Source: CAZSAK01 sp964605155
Lineage (GTDB): Bacteria; Pseudomonadota; Gammaproteobacteria; SZUA-140
Direction: 5' to 3'
Assembly (NCBI GenBank): GCA_964605155.1
Contig: CAZSAK010000019.1
Coordinates: 1-48,952 of the forward strand
Length of the DNA stretch: 48,952 nucleotides
Shown here: in pieces, positions 20,033 through 27,898 of the stretch
How the letters are laid out: each line of letters opens with the position of its first letter
How positions within the stretch are numbered: the first letter of the stretch is position 1
Program-made: the position numbers and the translations under genes
The notes under the pieces: model-generated
The model's input: only the letters and a program-made list of their open reading frames with translations
Databases searched by the model: none
Told to the model about the DNA's origin: nothing

Positions 20033-22048
20033 ATGACCGCTACCTTGCTCAGTATCAAAGATCTGAAAACCTGGTTCGAGACCAGCCAGGGAACGGTGCG
20101 CGCCGTTGATGGCGTCAGTTTCGATATCAAGCGCGGCGAGACCTTTGCGTTGCTGGGGGAGTCGGGTTGCGGAAAATCGATGACGGCGTTGTCAATCATG
20201 CAGTTGGTGCCGTTATCTGCCGGACGCATCGTAGCAGGTGAAGTGTTACTGGACGGGCAGGATCTTCTCAAACTCCCGGAGGTCAGGATGCGTGATTACC
20301 GCGGCAGCCGCATCGCGATGATCTTTCAGGAACCCATGACATCACTCAATCCCGTGCTGACGATCGGTGAACAGATCGGCGAGACAGTACGCAGACACAA
20401 GGGTTTAACAGGCCATGCCTTGCGGCGCAGGGTATTGGAGTTGTTGCAAAACGTCGGTATCCCCGACCCGCTGCAGCGTTACCACGAATATCCACATCAG
20501 CTGTCGGGCGGCATGAAACAACGCGTCATGATTGCCATCGCCCTGGCAGGTGAGCCCGATCTTTTGATCGCCGATGAACCGACGACCGCGCTGGATGTCA
20601 CAATCCAGGCCCAGATACTTGAATTATTGCAGGGGATCCAGCAACAGACGGGCATGGCGATTCTGCTTATCACACATGATCTGGGTATCGTATCCGGTAT
20701 GGTCGACAGGGTAGCCGTCATGTATGCCGGGCATCTGGTCGAGCTTGCCGACAGGGAAACTTTCTTCTCCGATCCGAAGCATCCCTATTCGCGCAAACTG
20801 TTCGAATCGTTGCCGGCGATGACCAAGCGCGATCAACCACTGGCCGTCATCCGTGGCTCAGTACCTTCGCTTGCCAACGAATTCAGTGGCTGCCGTTTTG
20901 TCGATCGTTGTGATTTTGCCTGGCAAACCTGTCGGGGCAGTGTGCCTGCCTGGCTGAACCTTGAAGGAGGACATCGTGTGCGCTGTCATTTGTGGGATTC
21001 CAGTATTCTCCAGAGCCAGCATGTAGGGTCCGTGGAACAGCCGGTGACGGCACAAGGCAAGGTGCTGCCCAGGCCGCAAGGTGCAAGGCTCGAGGTCAAG
21101 GATTTGAAGGTCTATTTCCCGGTGCGCAAGGGACTGTTCAAGCGCGTAATCGGCCAAGTCAAGGCGGTCGATGGTGTTTCGATGGAACTGGAAGCGGGCA
21201 AGACAGTTGCTCTGGTCGGTGAATCGGGTTGCGGCAAGACAACCGTCGGCAAGGGTATCCTGCAATTGATCAGGCCGACGTCAGGCAGTGTCCGCTACGG
21301 TGATCTTGAGCTGACACAGGTCAGCGGCGATGAGCTGCGTCGTCACCGCAAGGATGTGCAGATTATATTCCAGGATCCTTATTCGTCGATGAATCCACGC
21401 ATGATGATCGGCGATATCATCGCGGAAGGCATGATCACACAAAAGATAGCTGGAAGCTCGCGCGAGCGCATTCAACGTGTGGATCAACTGCTGGACCAGG
21501 TCGGCCTGTCGGCTGATGTAAAACATCGTTATCCGCATGAGTTTTCAGGTGGCCAGCGCCAGCGTATTTGTATCGCGCGGGCCCTGGCCGTGGATCCGAA
21601 GATCATTATCTGTGATGAGCCGACGAGTGCTTTGGATGTATCGGTTCAGGCGCAGATTCTGAATTTGCTCAAGCGCCTGCAGGATGAACTGGGTCTTGCC
21701 TATCTGTTCATCACCCATAACCTGTCCGTTGTGGAATACCTGGCTCACGAAATCGCGGTGATGTATCTGGGGCGGGTGGTCGAACGTGGGACGGTACAGG
21801 AAGTGCTGAACAACCCGTTACACCCGTATACCCAGGCGTTGTTGTCTGCCGTACCGGTTATCGACAAGCAGTCACGGCGCGAGATCATACGCCTTGAAGG
21901 TGATATTCCATCCCCCATCAGTCCGCCTGTAGGCTGCCATTTCAATCCACGTTGTCCGCATGTCATGCCGGAATGCCGTGAACGGTATCCCGGCATCACA
22001 CACGAGACAAAAACCCATCAAACCCGGTGTTTCTTGTACGGGAAATAG
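20033..22048 (+). CDS. Peptide ABC importer, tandem ATP-binding protein (YejF/NppD-type)
   Basis: A 671-residue fusion of two Opp-type ATPases that drives the importer. First domain: Walker A GESGCGKS 42-49, signature LSGGMKQR 157-164, Walker B LLIADEP 177-183. Second domain: Walker A GESGCGKT 396-403, signature FSGGQRQR 504-511, Walker B IIICDEP. Each is followed by the cysteine-rich oligopeptide-transporter extension: GCRFVDRCDFAWQTC with Cys287, 293 and 300, and GCHFNPRCPHVMPEC near the end. In some dipeptide ATPases these cysteines hold an iron-sulphur cluster. It is longer than E. coli YejF because both extensions are complete. Confidence 0.95.
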   Translation: MTATLLSIKDLKTWFETSQGTVRAVDGVSFDIKRGETFALLGESGCGKSMTALSIMQLVPLSAGRIVAGEVLLDGQDLLKLPEVRMRDYRGSRIAMIFQEPMTSLNPVLTIGEQIGETVRRHKGLTGHALRRRVLELLQNVGIPDPLQRYHEYPHQLSGGMKQRVMIAIALAGEPDLLIADEPTTALDVTIQAQILELLQGIQQQTGMAILLITHDLGIVSGMVDRVAVMYAGHLVELADRETFFSDPKHPYSRKLFESLPAMTKRDQPLAVIRGSVPSLANEFSGCRFVDRCDFAWQTCRGSVPAWLNLEGGHRVRCHLWDSSILQSQHVGSVEQPVTAQGKVLPRPQGARLEVKDLKVYFPVRKGLFKRVIGQVKAVDGVSMELEAGKTVALVGESGCGKTTVGKGILQLIRPTSGSVRYGDLELTQVSGDELRRHRKDVQIIFQDPYSSMNPRMMIGDIIAEGMITQKIAGSSRERIQRVDQLLDQVGLSADVKHRYPHEFSGGQRQRICIARALAVDPKIIICDEPTSALDVSVQAQILNLLKRLQDELGLAYLFITHNLSVVEYLAHEIAVMYLGRVVERGTVQEVLNNPLHPYTQALLSAVPVIDKQSRREIIRLEGDIPSPISPPVGCHFNPRCPHVMPECRERYPGITHETKTHQTRCFLYGK

Positions 22049-22060
22049 ATCGAGCGGTTG

Positions 22061-22480
22061 TCAGGCATCACAGGATGCGTTCAGCATGATTTTCCTGAAT
22101 TCGTCCATGACAGGCTTGAGGCCGTGCTCGGTACGCCACTGGTCCTGGAGTTCATAGGCCTCGACCTCGAGCCGGCCCAGGCACTCGGTCATGTGGCGCC
22201 CGTTTGACCACTGCAGATAATGAACCAGTTCATGTATGAGGCGGGATTTATCCTGAAGATCGGTTTGATTGAAGCTGATGCGCAGATAGATGGTGGTATC
22301 CTTGTCATAGAATCCCATCAGGCGTGCGGCCTTGCACTTGCCCATGTCATTGATGCCGTAGGCCGAGCACATATTGTACGGTTCGGTCATGACGATATTA
22401 GGCAGGGCAATATCGATATCGTAATCGGTGTTCATACCCAGCCAGACGAGCAGTGAAAGGATCAGATTAGTCACATTCAT
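22061..22480 (-). CDS. Small HExxH-motif protein, putative zinc metallopeptidase-like; function unknown
   Basis: A 139-residue protein, not recognised with certainty. It carries HELVHYLQ at about residues 84-91, the zinc-binding helix of many metallopeptidases, with a possible third ligand among Glu99 and Glu105 in TECLGRLEVEAYE. Cysteines at about 38, 49, 100 and 137 could form disulphides if the protein is exported; the N-terminus has a short hydrophobic stretch (NLILSLLVWLG). The ATG at 22480 directly abuts AAGGGG. A GTG two codons later (22474) has proper spacing and may be the true start. It converges on the peptide importer with a 12-base gap; no functional link is proven. Confidence 0.65.
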   Translation of the reverse strand: MNVTNLILSLLVWLGMNTDYDIDIALPNIVMTEPYNMCSAYGINDMGKCKAARLMGFYDKDTTIYLRISFNQTDLQDKSRLIHELVHYLQWSNGRHMTECLGRLEVEAYELQDQWRTEHGLKPVMDEFRKIMLNASCDA

Positions 22481-22660
22481 CCCCTTGCAAGGAATCGGCC
22501 ACTACCTGGTTAATCGGTTTGACACGAAAAATATTAAATAAATGTGACAAATTGCATTGATACAATATGAAAATCATATAACTTACTGAATATAAATATT
22601 AATTGTTGCTTACAATATGCTGAACTGATATATATAATAGTGGCCCTTCCAACGGATCAC

Positions 22661-22697
22661 TTGACGTATCATAAGTTTGGGAATATATTCCCAATTA
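22661..22697 (+). promoter_or_regulatory. Near-consensus sigma70 promoter with overlapping 18-bp palindrome; predicts a leaderless mRNA
   Basis: TTGACG (22661-22666, 5 of 6), a 17-base spacer and TATATT (22684-22689, 5 of 6). Transcription would begin 7-8 bases on, at 22696-22697, which is the A of the ATG of the DUF6502 gene. A perfect palindrome TTGGGAATATATTCCCAA (22677-22694) covers the -10, as a repressor operator would. No ribosome-binding site is present before that ATG, which fits leaderless translation. Confidence 0.6.
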
Positions 22698-23527
22698 TGG
22701 TAGATTCAAATGTGCAGGCAGTCTCAGCAGCGGTACTTAAACTGTTAAGGCCTCTCGTACGACTCCTGCTACGCAACGGCATCCCCTACGGTATGTTCGC
22801 GGACCTGGCGAAGCGGATCTATGTTGATGTGGCAATGCATGATCTGGAAGTGCCGGGCCGTAAGCAAACGGTCTCGCGTGCCTCCGTGATCACCGGACTG
22901 TCACGTAAGGAGATCTCGCGCGTGCAGTCCATTGATCTTCCCGAGGTCGCGGGTTCGGCCGAACGATATAATCGTGCGGCTCGTGTCATCAGCGGCTGGG
23001 TACGTGATTCACGTTTTAACGATAGCGCTGGCCAGCCACGTCAGTTGCCGTTCGACGGTGAGGGTGTGTCTTTCAGCGAGCTGGTTAAACAGTACAGTGG
23101 CGACGTACCGGCGCGGGCCGTTCTCGACGAATTACTACGGGTGGGTATCGTGGAAAAAATCCCGGATGGCAAATTGAGACTGATCGAACGCGCCTATGTC
23201 CCGCGCACCGGTGAAACCGACAAACTCGGCATACTCGGCACCGACGTGGCAGGCCTTATTTCAACCATTGATCATAATCTGCGCAGTGATCCCGATCAGG
23301 CATTTTTTCAACGCAAGGTCTTTTATGACAACCTTCCCGATGAGGTCATACCTGAATTGCTGACCATGACCAATGAACATGCCCAGGCCTTGCTGGAAAG
23401 GCTTGACGACTGGATGTCAAAACATGACAGGGATGTGAATCCGGATATCACCGGATCCGGACGTCATCGCACCGGTATCGGCGTTTACTATTTTGAAGCA
23501 GAAGAAAATCTGGAGGAGCAGTCATGA
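22697..23527 (+). CDS. DUF6502-family protein, probable HTH DNA-binding regulator
   Basis: A 276-residue cytoplasmic protein of the DUF6502 type. Residues 13-50 form a helical start (LKLLRPLVRLLLRNGIPYG), and 57-76 look like a helix-turn-helix (VSRASVITGLSRKEISRV). A mixed C-terminal half ends in an acidic tail. There is no signal peptide. An in-frame GTG at 22640 would add 19 residues, but has no ribosome-binding site and lies upstream of the predicted promoter, so 22697 is preferred. Its stop overlaps the start of the DUF5666 lipoprotein gene by four bases (ATGA), so the two are translationally coupled. Family function is unknown; autoregulation through the palindrome is inferred. Confidence 0.75.
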   Translation: MVDSNVQAVSAAVLKLLRPLVRLLLRNGIPYGMFADLAKRIYVDVAMHDLEVPGRKQTVSRASVITGLSRKEISRVQSIDLPEVAGSAERYNRAARVISGWVRDSRFNDSAGQPRQLPFDGEGVSFSELVKQYSGDVPARAVLDELLRVGIVEKIPDGKLRLIERAYVPRTGETDKLGILGTDVAGLISTIDHNLRSDPDQAFFQRKVFYDNLPDEVIPELLTMTNEHAQALLERLDDWMSKHDRDVNPDITGSGRHRTGIGVYYFEAEENLEEQS

Positions 23528-24546
23528 AATCCCGCCTTGTATACACGATAACATCGGCTGTCGTCGCCGGAGCAATACTGGTTTCCTGTGGCGGTGGTGG
23601 CAACACTCTGGCTTCCAACAGCGGTGGTATCGGAGGTACCGGCGTAGTGTATGGTCCTATCACGGGATTCGGCAGCATCTTTGTCAACGATCTGGAGATC
23701 GATATCGCGAGCGCGGGTATTACAGCCGACGGTGTCGATGTCGATGAAACGGCCCTGAATCTGGGCATGGTTGTGAGGGTCTCGGGTAACTTTGATACGG
23801 CAAATCTGACAGGCGTGGCAACCTCTGTGACCTACAGGGACAATCTGGAAGGACCCATTGACAGCATTTCAAGCATTGACGCTACGAATAAGCAGCTTGT
23901 AGTACTGGGGCAGACGATCATTGTCTCGAGTACGACGACCAACTTTGCCAACACTGATTTTGCATCTCTGGTGCCAGACAATGTCATTGAGGTCAGTGGA
24001 CTGGTCGACAATGCAGGTGTCATACGCGCCACGCATGTGGAGAGGAAATCTGACAGCTTTACCAACGGCACAACGGTTATCGAGGTGAAGGGTGCGATTC
24101 AAAACCTGGATAACGCAGCCGCCGGGACCTTTGTGATCAATACGCTCACTGTCGATTATCTAACGCTAGGGGCGACTACGCCGCAGGGTGGGCTATCCAA
24201 TGGCCTGTTTGTCGAGGTCAAGGGCATGAGCATCAGCGGTTCCGGCGAATTACAGGCTACGAGTATCGAACTCGAGGATGAAGGTTTCGGTGGGTCTGAT
24301 TCTAATGAAGGCGATTATGTGGAGATCGAGGGCTTTGTTTCCAGCATAACATCGCCGACGGAATTTAACATGGGCGCACAGGCTGTACAGACAAGATCGT
24401 CAACCCGTTACGAGGGTGGTTCCGCCGCCTCCATCCAGGTGGGCATCAAGCTGGAAGTTGAAGGAACCATCGCGAACGGGGTGCTGATGGCTGACAAGAT
24501 CTCGATAGAAGGCAGTGATAATGACAGTTCCAGCGATGGCGGTTAG
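23524..24546 (+). CDS. DUF5666 domain lipoprotein
   Basis: A 340-residue exported lipoprotein. The signal sequence ends in lipobox LVSC (Cys22), followed by a glycine-rich linker. The rest is a chain of short beta-rich repeats typical of DUF5666: GPITGFGSIFVNDLEID; LNLGMVVRVSGNF; EGPIDSISSI; VIEVSGLVDN; VIEVKGAIQNL; VEVKGM; VEIEGFVSSI; LEVEGTI. They resemble stacked OB-like barrels that might bind ligand or surface polymer. The C-terminus is Asp/Ser-rich. It is coupled by ATGA overlap to the DUF6502 gene and ends before a good terminator. The role is unknown; an outer-envelope sensor or effector paired with the upstream regulator is a guess. Confidence 0.8.
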   Translation: MKSRLVYTITSAVVAGAILVSCGGGGNTLASNSGGIGGTGVVYGPITGFGSIFVNDLEIDIASAGITADGVDVDETALNLGMVVRVSGNFDTANLTGVATSVTYRDNLEGPIDSISSIDATNKQLVVLGQTIIVSSTTTNFANTDFASLVPDNVIEVSGLVDNAGVIRATHVERKSDSFTNGTTVIEVKGAIQNLDNAAAGTFVINTLTVDYLTLGATTPQGGLSNGLFVEVKGMSISGSGELQATSIELEDEGFGGSDSNEGDYVEIEGFVSSITSPTEFNMGAQAVQTRSSTRYEGGSAASIQVGIKLEVEGTIANGVLMADKISIEGSDNDSSSDGG

Positions 24547-24620
24547 GACGACGGTATTCAGGGCGACATGCAGCAAAAAATAACATCGATTTGATTTTTT
24601 TCATCTCCCTCCCGATCTTC

Positions 24621-24645
24621 TCCCGCCGCCCGGCGGGATTTTTTT
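24621..24645 (+). terminator. Intrinsic terminator after the DUF6502-DUF5666 unit
   Basis: A 7-bp stem TCCCGCC/GGCGGGA with a 4-base loop and seven T residues. Between it and 24889 no further gene or clear motif was seen apart from an A+T-rich TATTAT near 24865, a possible -10 for the next gene. Confidence 0.9.
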
Positions 24646-24889
24646 ATGTCTTGGGAGCGCATGCGTCTTACCATGTAGATATTCCGGCGTTCTGCAGGGC
24701 GATTCAATAAGGCATACGTTCCATATTTGCCTCAGGGCGGATACTCAAGGTAACATTAAGTCCTTAGCTGACACCCACGGCTCCCGCGTGAGTCGGATTG
24801 CGTCTGTCAGTGGCCGTTGGAATTTTCCGCCCTTATCTGTATTTCGGACGATATTATCTTTTTATATTATAAACCCTTCGCTTGCTCTT

Positions 24890-25825
24890 ATGAGATCATA
24901 TCTTGTCTTGCTTGTGCTGTTTTGGTGCACCGGTTTGAACGCACAGGTTCTGGCGAGCGTCTTTGACTTGCCGGCGGAGGATGACGTTGTAATCGGCAAG
25001 GTGCAGGTTATCAACAGCCGCTATGAAGATACAATGCTGGACATTGCGCGGCGTTATGATCTCGGTTATGAGGAGATTGTTGCAGTCAATCCGGGTGTTG
25101 ATGTGTGGCTGCCCGGCGAGGGCACGCGCATTATATTACCGACACGCTTCATACTTCCACCAGGTCCCAGGAAAGGGATAGTCGTCAATGTGCCCGAAAT
25201 GCGGCTTTATTACTATCCGCCTGCGCATGAAGGTGAGACGCAACAGGTTATAACATATCCGATCAGTATCGGACGTCAGGATTGGTCGACACCTGTGGCT
25301 GTGACAACGGTGACAGGCAAGACGACGCACCCGGTATGGACTCCCCCCGATTCGATCCGCAAGGAATACGCACAGGCAGGTAATCCCTTACCCGCATCCA
25401 TACCTCCGGGTGATGATAACCCGCTGGGTAACTATGCATTAAAGCTGGGTATCCCGGGATATTTGATTCACGGAACAAACCGTGCTTATGGCATCGGGCT
25501 GCAGTCCACACATGGTTGTATCCGCTTGTACCCCGAGGACATCGAAGTCTTGTACGATGCCATACAGGTGGGTACGCCGGTGAGGATCATCAACCAGCCC
25601 TACAAGAGTGGATGGTCAAACGGTGTCCTCTTTCTTGAAGCACATCCTCAGCTCAATGATACAGGGGAACAACCGATCCATAATTACACACCCGCGGTCG
25701 AGGCGATCGTTGCATCGATACCTGAGACATTATCAGATCAAGTGGATTGGGAGACCGTACGCGCTGCCGTGTTGCAGGCGGACGGTCTCCCGATCCAGAT
25801 AACGAACAGACTGCTGAATAAATAA
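24890..25825 (+). CDS. L,D-transpeptidase (YkuD, LdtB/YbiS type) with N-terminal LysM-like domain
   Basis: A 311-residue periplasmic enzyme. It has a signal peptide (about residues 1-22), a LysM-like peptidoglycan-binding segment (DTMLDIARRYDLGYEEIVAVNPG) and then a YkuD domain. The catalytic signature is IHGTNRAYGIGL followed by STHGCIRLYPEDI, whose Cys is the nucleophile. Enzymes of this type (YbiS, ErfK, YcfS) link the C-terminal lysine of Braun lipoprotein to peptidoglycan; others form 3-3 cross-links. The gene for an Lpp-like lipoprotein lies convergent just downstream. The start at 24890 is preferred to a GTG 34 codons upstream because it puts the signal peptide at the N-terminus; neither has a strong ribosome-binding site. 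Confidence 0.9.
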   Translation: MRSYLVLLVLFWCTGLNAQVLASVFDLPAEDDVVIGKVQVINSRYEDTMLDIARRYDLGYEEIVAVNPGVDVWLPGEGTRIILPTRFILPPGPRKGIVVNVPEMRLYYYPPAHEGETQQVITYPISIGRQDWSTPVAVTTVTGKTTHPVWTPPDSIRKEYAQAGNPLPASIPPGDDNPLGNYALKLGIPGYLIHGTNRAYGIGLQSTHGCIRLYPEDIEVLYDAIQVGTPVRIINQPYKSGWSNGVLFLEAHPQLNDTGEQPIHNYTPAVEAIVASIPETLSDQVDWETVRAAVLQADGLPIQITNRLLNK

Positions 25826-25903
25826 GTATGGCGGCGATGATCCACTCGCCGGGGAATATTATCTTCTGCAGGTCAGATTCAGGGGAAAATACTCTGGCTG
25901 TCA

Positions 25904-25942
25904 AACCGGGCAGGTTCAGATGAGATGGATTCCCGCCCGGTT
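25904..25942. terminator. Weak hairpin between convergent L,D-transpeptidase and lpp-like genes
   Basis: A perfect 8-bp stem AACCGGGC/GCCCGGTT with a 23-base loop lies between the two convergent stops. Only TTT follows in the minus direction, so it is a poor intrinsic terminator and is offered tentatively. Confidence 0.3.
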
Positions 25943-25952
25943 CGTAACCGCA

Positions 25953-26255
25953 TTATTTTTGCATTGACTTCTTGAACATCCGGTCAATTTTTTCACTGTT
26001 TCTCTGGCAACATGACTGTGCGCTCTGTGCCTCAGACAATGCCTGGTCTGCGGTGGACTTTGCATCGTCTGCAGTGGACTTTGCAACATTGGCGGTCTTG
26101 TTGGCCTGGTTGGCAACCTCGGTAGCGTGTTCAGCCGCCTGTTTGGCCTCATTGACCATCCTTTGAAGTTCAGGATTGGAAGCACAGCCGAATGTCAGGC
26201 CGGTTACCAGGGCCACAATAAAAATCCTTGACGGTGTCGATATATAGGTGTTCAT
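25953..26255 (-). CDS. Lpp/OprI-like alanine-zipper murein lipoprotein
   Basis: A 100-residue lipoprotein. The signal peptide ends in lipobox TFGC, so the mature protein starts CASNPELQRM. The rest is a heptad-patterned, Ala-rich coiled coil (repeated AKSTADDAKSTADQALSEAQ-like units, about residues 35-78), as in the trimeric helix of Lpp/OprI. After a Cys-Cys pair it ends KIDRMFKKSMQK. A terminal lysine is the residue joined to peptidoglycan in Braun lipoprotein. The ATG at 26255 is chosen because AGGAG lies about 10 bases before it; an in-frame TTG at 26288 lacks support. The flanking L,D-transpeptidase genes make covalent anchoring likely. Confidence 0.85.
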   Translation of the reverse strand: MNTYISTPSRIFIVALVTGLTFGCASNPELQRMVNEAKQAAEHATEVANQANKTANVAKSTADDAKSTADQALSEAQSAQSCCQRNSEKIDRMFKKSMQK

Positions 26256-26412
26256 GCAGAGAAAGCTCCTCGTTTCTGATATAACCAAAAAAAATCAAGA
26301 CCAAAAAAAACAGCTAACAATCTGTGTTTTTTGGATACGTTATGCTGATCCGTAAAAGTATAGCAGATGGATATTTTGATGTAGATACCCTGCCGGCGGC
26401 AGTGGTATGGAT

Positions 26413-27042
26413 TTAACGTATCACGACCTCGGTCCCTATAGAGACCAGTCGGGCGAGTTCTTCAATCTGGTCATTCGTCATGGCGACACAACCATTCGTC
26501 CAGTTGAATCTTCTATGGATCTTGATGCTGCTGTTACCCAACCCATGGATTCCGATATAGCCGCCCAGCGAGGTGTCCTGGGGCGGGATGGTATGGTGAT
26601 CGAAGGCGCTGCGTATTAATTTGAATTCATTGTTTTTGATATGATTTTTCTGCAGGGCCGTAGTGGCATGCGTCATTGTCGGATAATCGAGGCCGAGAAA
26701 TATGTCATAACGGCTGTTTGTATTGACCCACATGATACGAAAGGTCCCAAGCGGTGTGGTACCGTCACCTTTATATCGCTCTTTGGAGGCACCCCCTCGT
26801 CCGATCGCGATCCCTTTAAATTCACGCACCGGCTGATCTGCGTGATAGACCGTCAAGGTTCGGGCCTTGGTATCGATCAGTACCCAGGGATCCATGGCTG
26901 CCGAGACCATCCCGCTATATAACACCGCAAGCAGCATGCAAGACCAGCGTAGACATGCCAGGTAGTGGATGTTTTCCAGATGGTATCTGTAAACCCGGGA
27001 TCGGTCACTGTAATGTGGTGATTGTATGTAGCCCATAGTCAC
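26413..27042 (-). CDS. L,D-transpeptidase (YkuD domain), second copy
   Basis: A 209-residue periplasmic YkuD protein. An N-terminal hydrophobic segment at about residues 36-49 (LLAVLYSGMVSAA) serves as signal or anchor. The catalytic domain runs from about 52 to the end, with IGIHGLGN and NWTNGCVAMTNDQIEEL, where Cys is the nucleophile. It lacks a LysM domain and differs from the first copy in the HGC context (TNGC). The start is GTG with AAAGGG 8 bases upstream; an ATG two codons later is possible. Its likely role is peptidoglycan 3-3 cross-linking or protein anchoring; the substrate cannot be told from sequence. Confidence 0.87.
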   Translation of the reverse strand: MTMGYIQSPHYSDRSRVYRYHLENIHYLACLRWSCMLLAVLYSGMVSAAMDPWVLIDTKARTLTVYHADQPVREFKGIAIGRGGASKERYKGDGTTPLGTFRIMWVNTNSRYDIFLGLDYPTMTHATTALQKNHIKNNEFKLIRSAFDHHTIPPQDTSLGGYIGIHGLGNSSIKIHRRFNWTNGCVAMTNDQIEELARLVSIGTEVVIR

Positions 27043-27346
27043 TGTATCGGCCCTTTGGCTTATGGGTTTGAGTGGTCGATTACATTTGCCCTTCGTGCAG
27101 GATTCTACTGTTTTTTATTTCCTGATCAGTGGGATATCTCCGAGCAGACACCGCAGGTCGCTGCGGATATATCCCCGTGCCCGGAAAGATATGATGAATA
27201 AGGCAATGATCAGGCCAGATGACCACTCAGACCTTTTATTTTGAACCTCAAGGCGGGGTAAGGCAATCCTGTTGTGACAGTTTGCATACGGGCGTCGTTT
27301 TACGGTGGTTAAACTTGTTGTGTGCCGGCAGCACAACCAGACGCTG
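27043..27346. other. Intergenic region between L,D-transpeptidase and regA with two hairpins
   Basis: No gene is supported here. A nested inverted repeat lies at 27131-27175 (outer GGGATAT/ATATCCC, inner CCGCAG/CTGCGG, loop GTCG) with no T-run. A second hairpin built around GTTGTG/CACAAC and a central TGCCGGCA lies at about 27315-27336, just past the regA stop, and could end the regBA transcript. The promoter of the L,D-transpeptidase gene should also be here. Confidence 0.5.
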
Positions 27347-27898
27347 TCAATCGCCGACGGGACGTTTATAGAGTTTACGTTGCAGGGTACGGCGATGCAT
27401 GCCCAGTGACCGTGCCGCGGCGGAGATGTTACCGCCGCAATCCATCATGACCTTCTGGATATGTTCCCATTCGAGTCGATTGACGGACATGGGACGTGCC
27501 GCCACGGGTGTGGACGTGTTACCTTCATTACGATGCAATGCGGCAACTATTTCATCGGTATCGGCGGGTTTTGTGAGGTAATACGTAGCTCCGAGCTTGA
27601 TGGCCTCCACCGCTGTAGCGATGCTGGCATAACCGGTCAGGACGACAATTTGTGTCTGTTCATCCAGCGACAATAAATGCGGGATCAATACCAGGCCGGA
27701 GGCATCCTCCATTTTCAGATCGATGATGGCGTATTCAGGAGATATGTGTTGCGTGATTTCTTCGGCCTGTTCTGCACTCAGGGCAACAATGACCTGATAA
27801 TTGCGATGACGCAATGCATCCGCCAATACGGAACAGAACGTCTGATCATCATCGACCAGTAACAATACCGGCCTGTCGTCGACAAAATCCTGGCTCAT
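27347..27898 (-). CDS. regA: Redox response regulator RegA/PrrA/ActR
   Basis: A 183-residue two-component regulator. The receiver domain has acidic residues Asp16-18 (LLLVDDDQ), phosphoacceptor Asp60 in YAIIDLKM, Thr88 and Lys110. A short linker leads to a Fis-type helix-turn-helix at the C-terminus (NISAAARSLGMHRRTLQRKL), which is the compact form special to the RegA/PrrA/ActR group. In related bacteria it controls respiration, carbon fixation and other redox-dependent functions. It begins in a four-base ATGA overlap with the stop of the sensor kinase gene, so the pair is co-translated. Confidence 0.94.
   Translation of the reverse strand: MSQDFVDDRPVLLLVDDDQTFCSVLADALRHRNYQVIVALSAEQAEEITQHISPEYAIIDLKMEDASGLVLIPHLLSLDEQTQIVVLTGYASIATAVEAIKLGATYYLTKPADTDEIVAALHRNEGNTSTPVAARPMSVNRLEWEHIQKVMMDCGGNISAAARSLGMHRRTLQRKLYKRPVGD

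Noticed and set aside
27131..27175. Nested inverted repeat as a transcription terminator or riboswitch.
   Set aside because: It has no T-run on either side and no recognisable riboswitch core; it is kept only as a note on the intergenic region.
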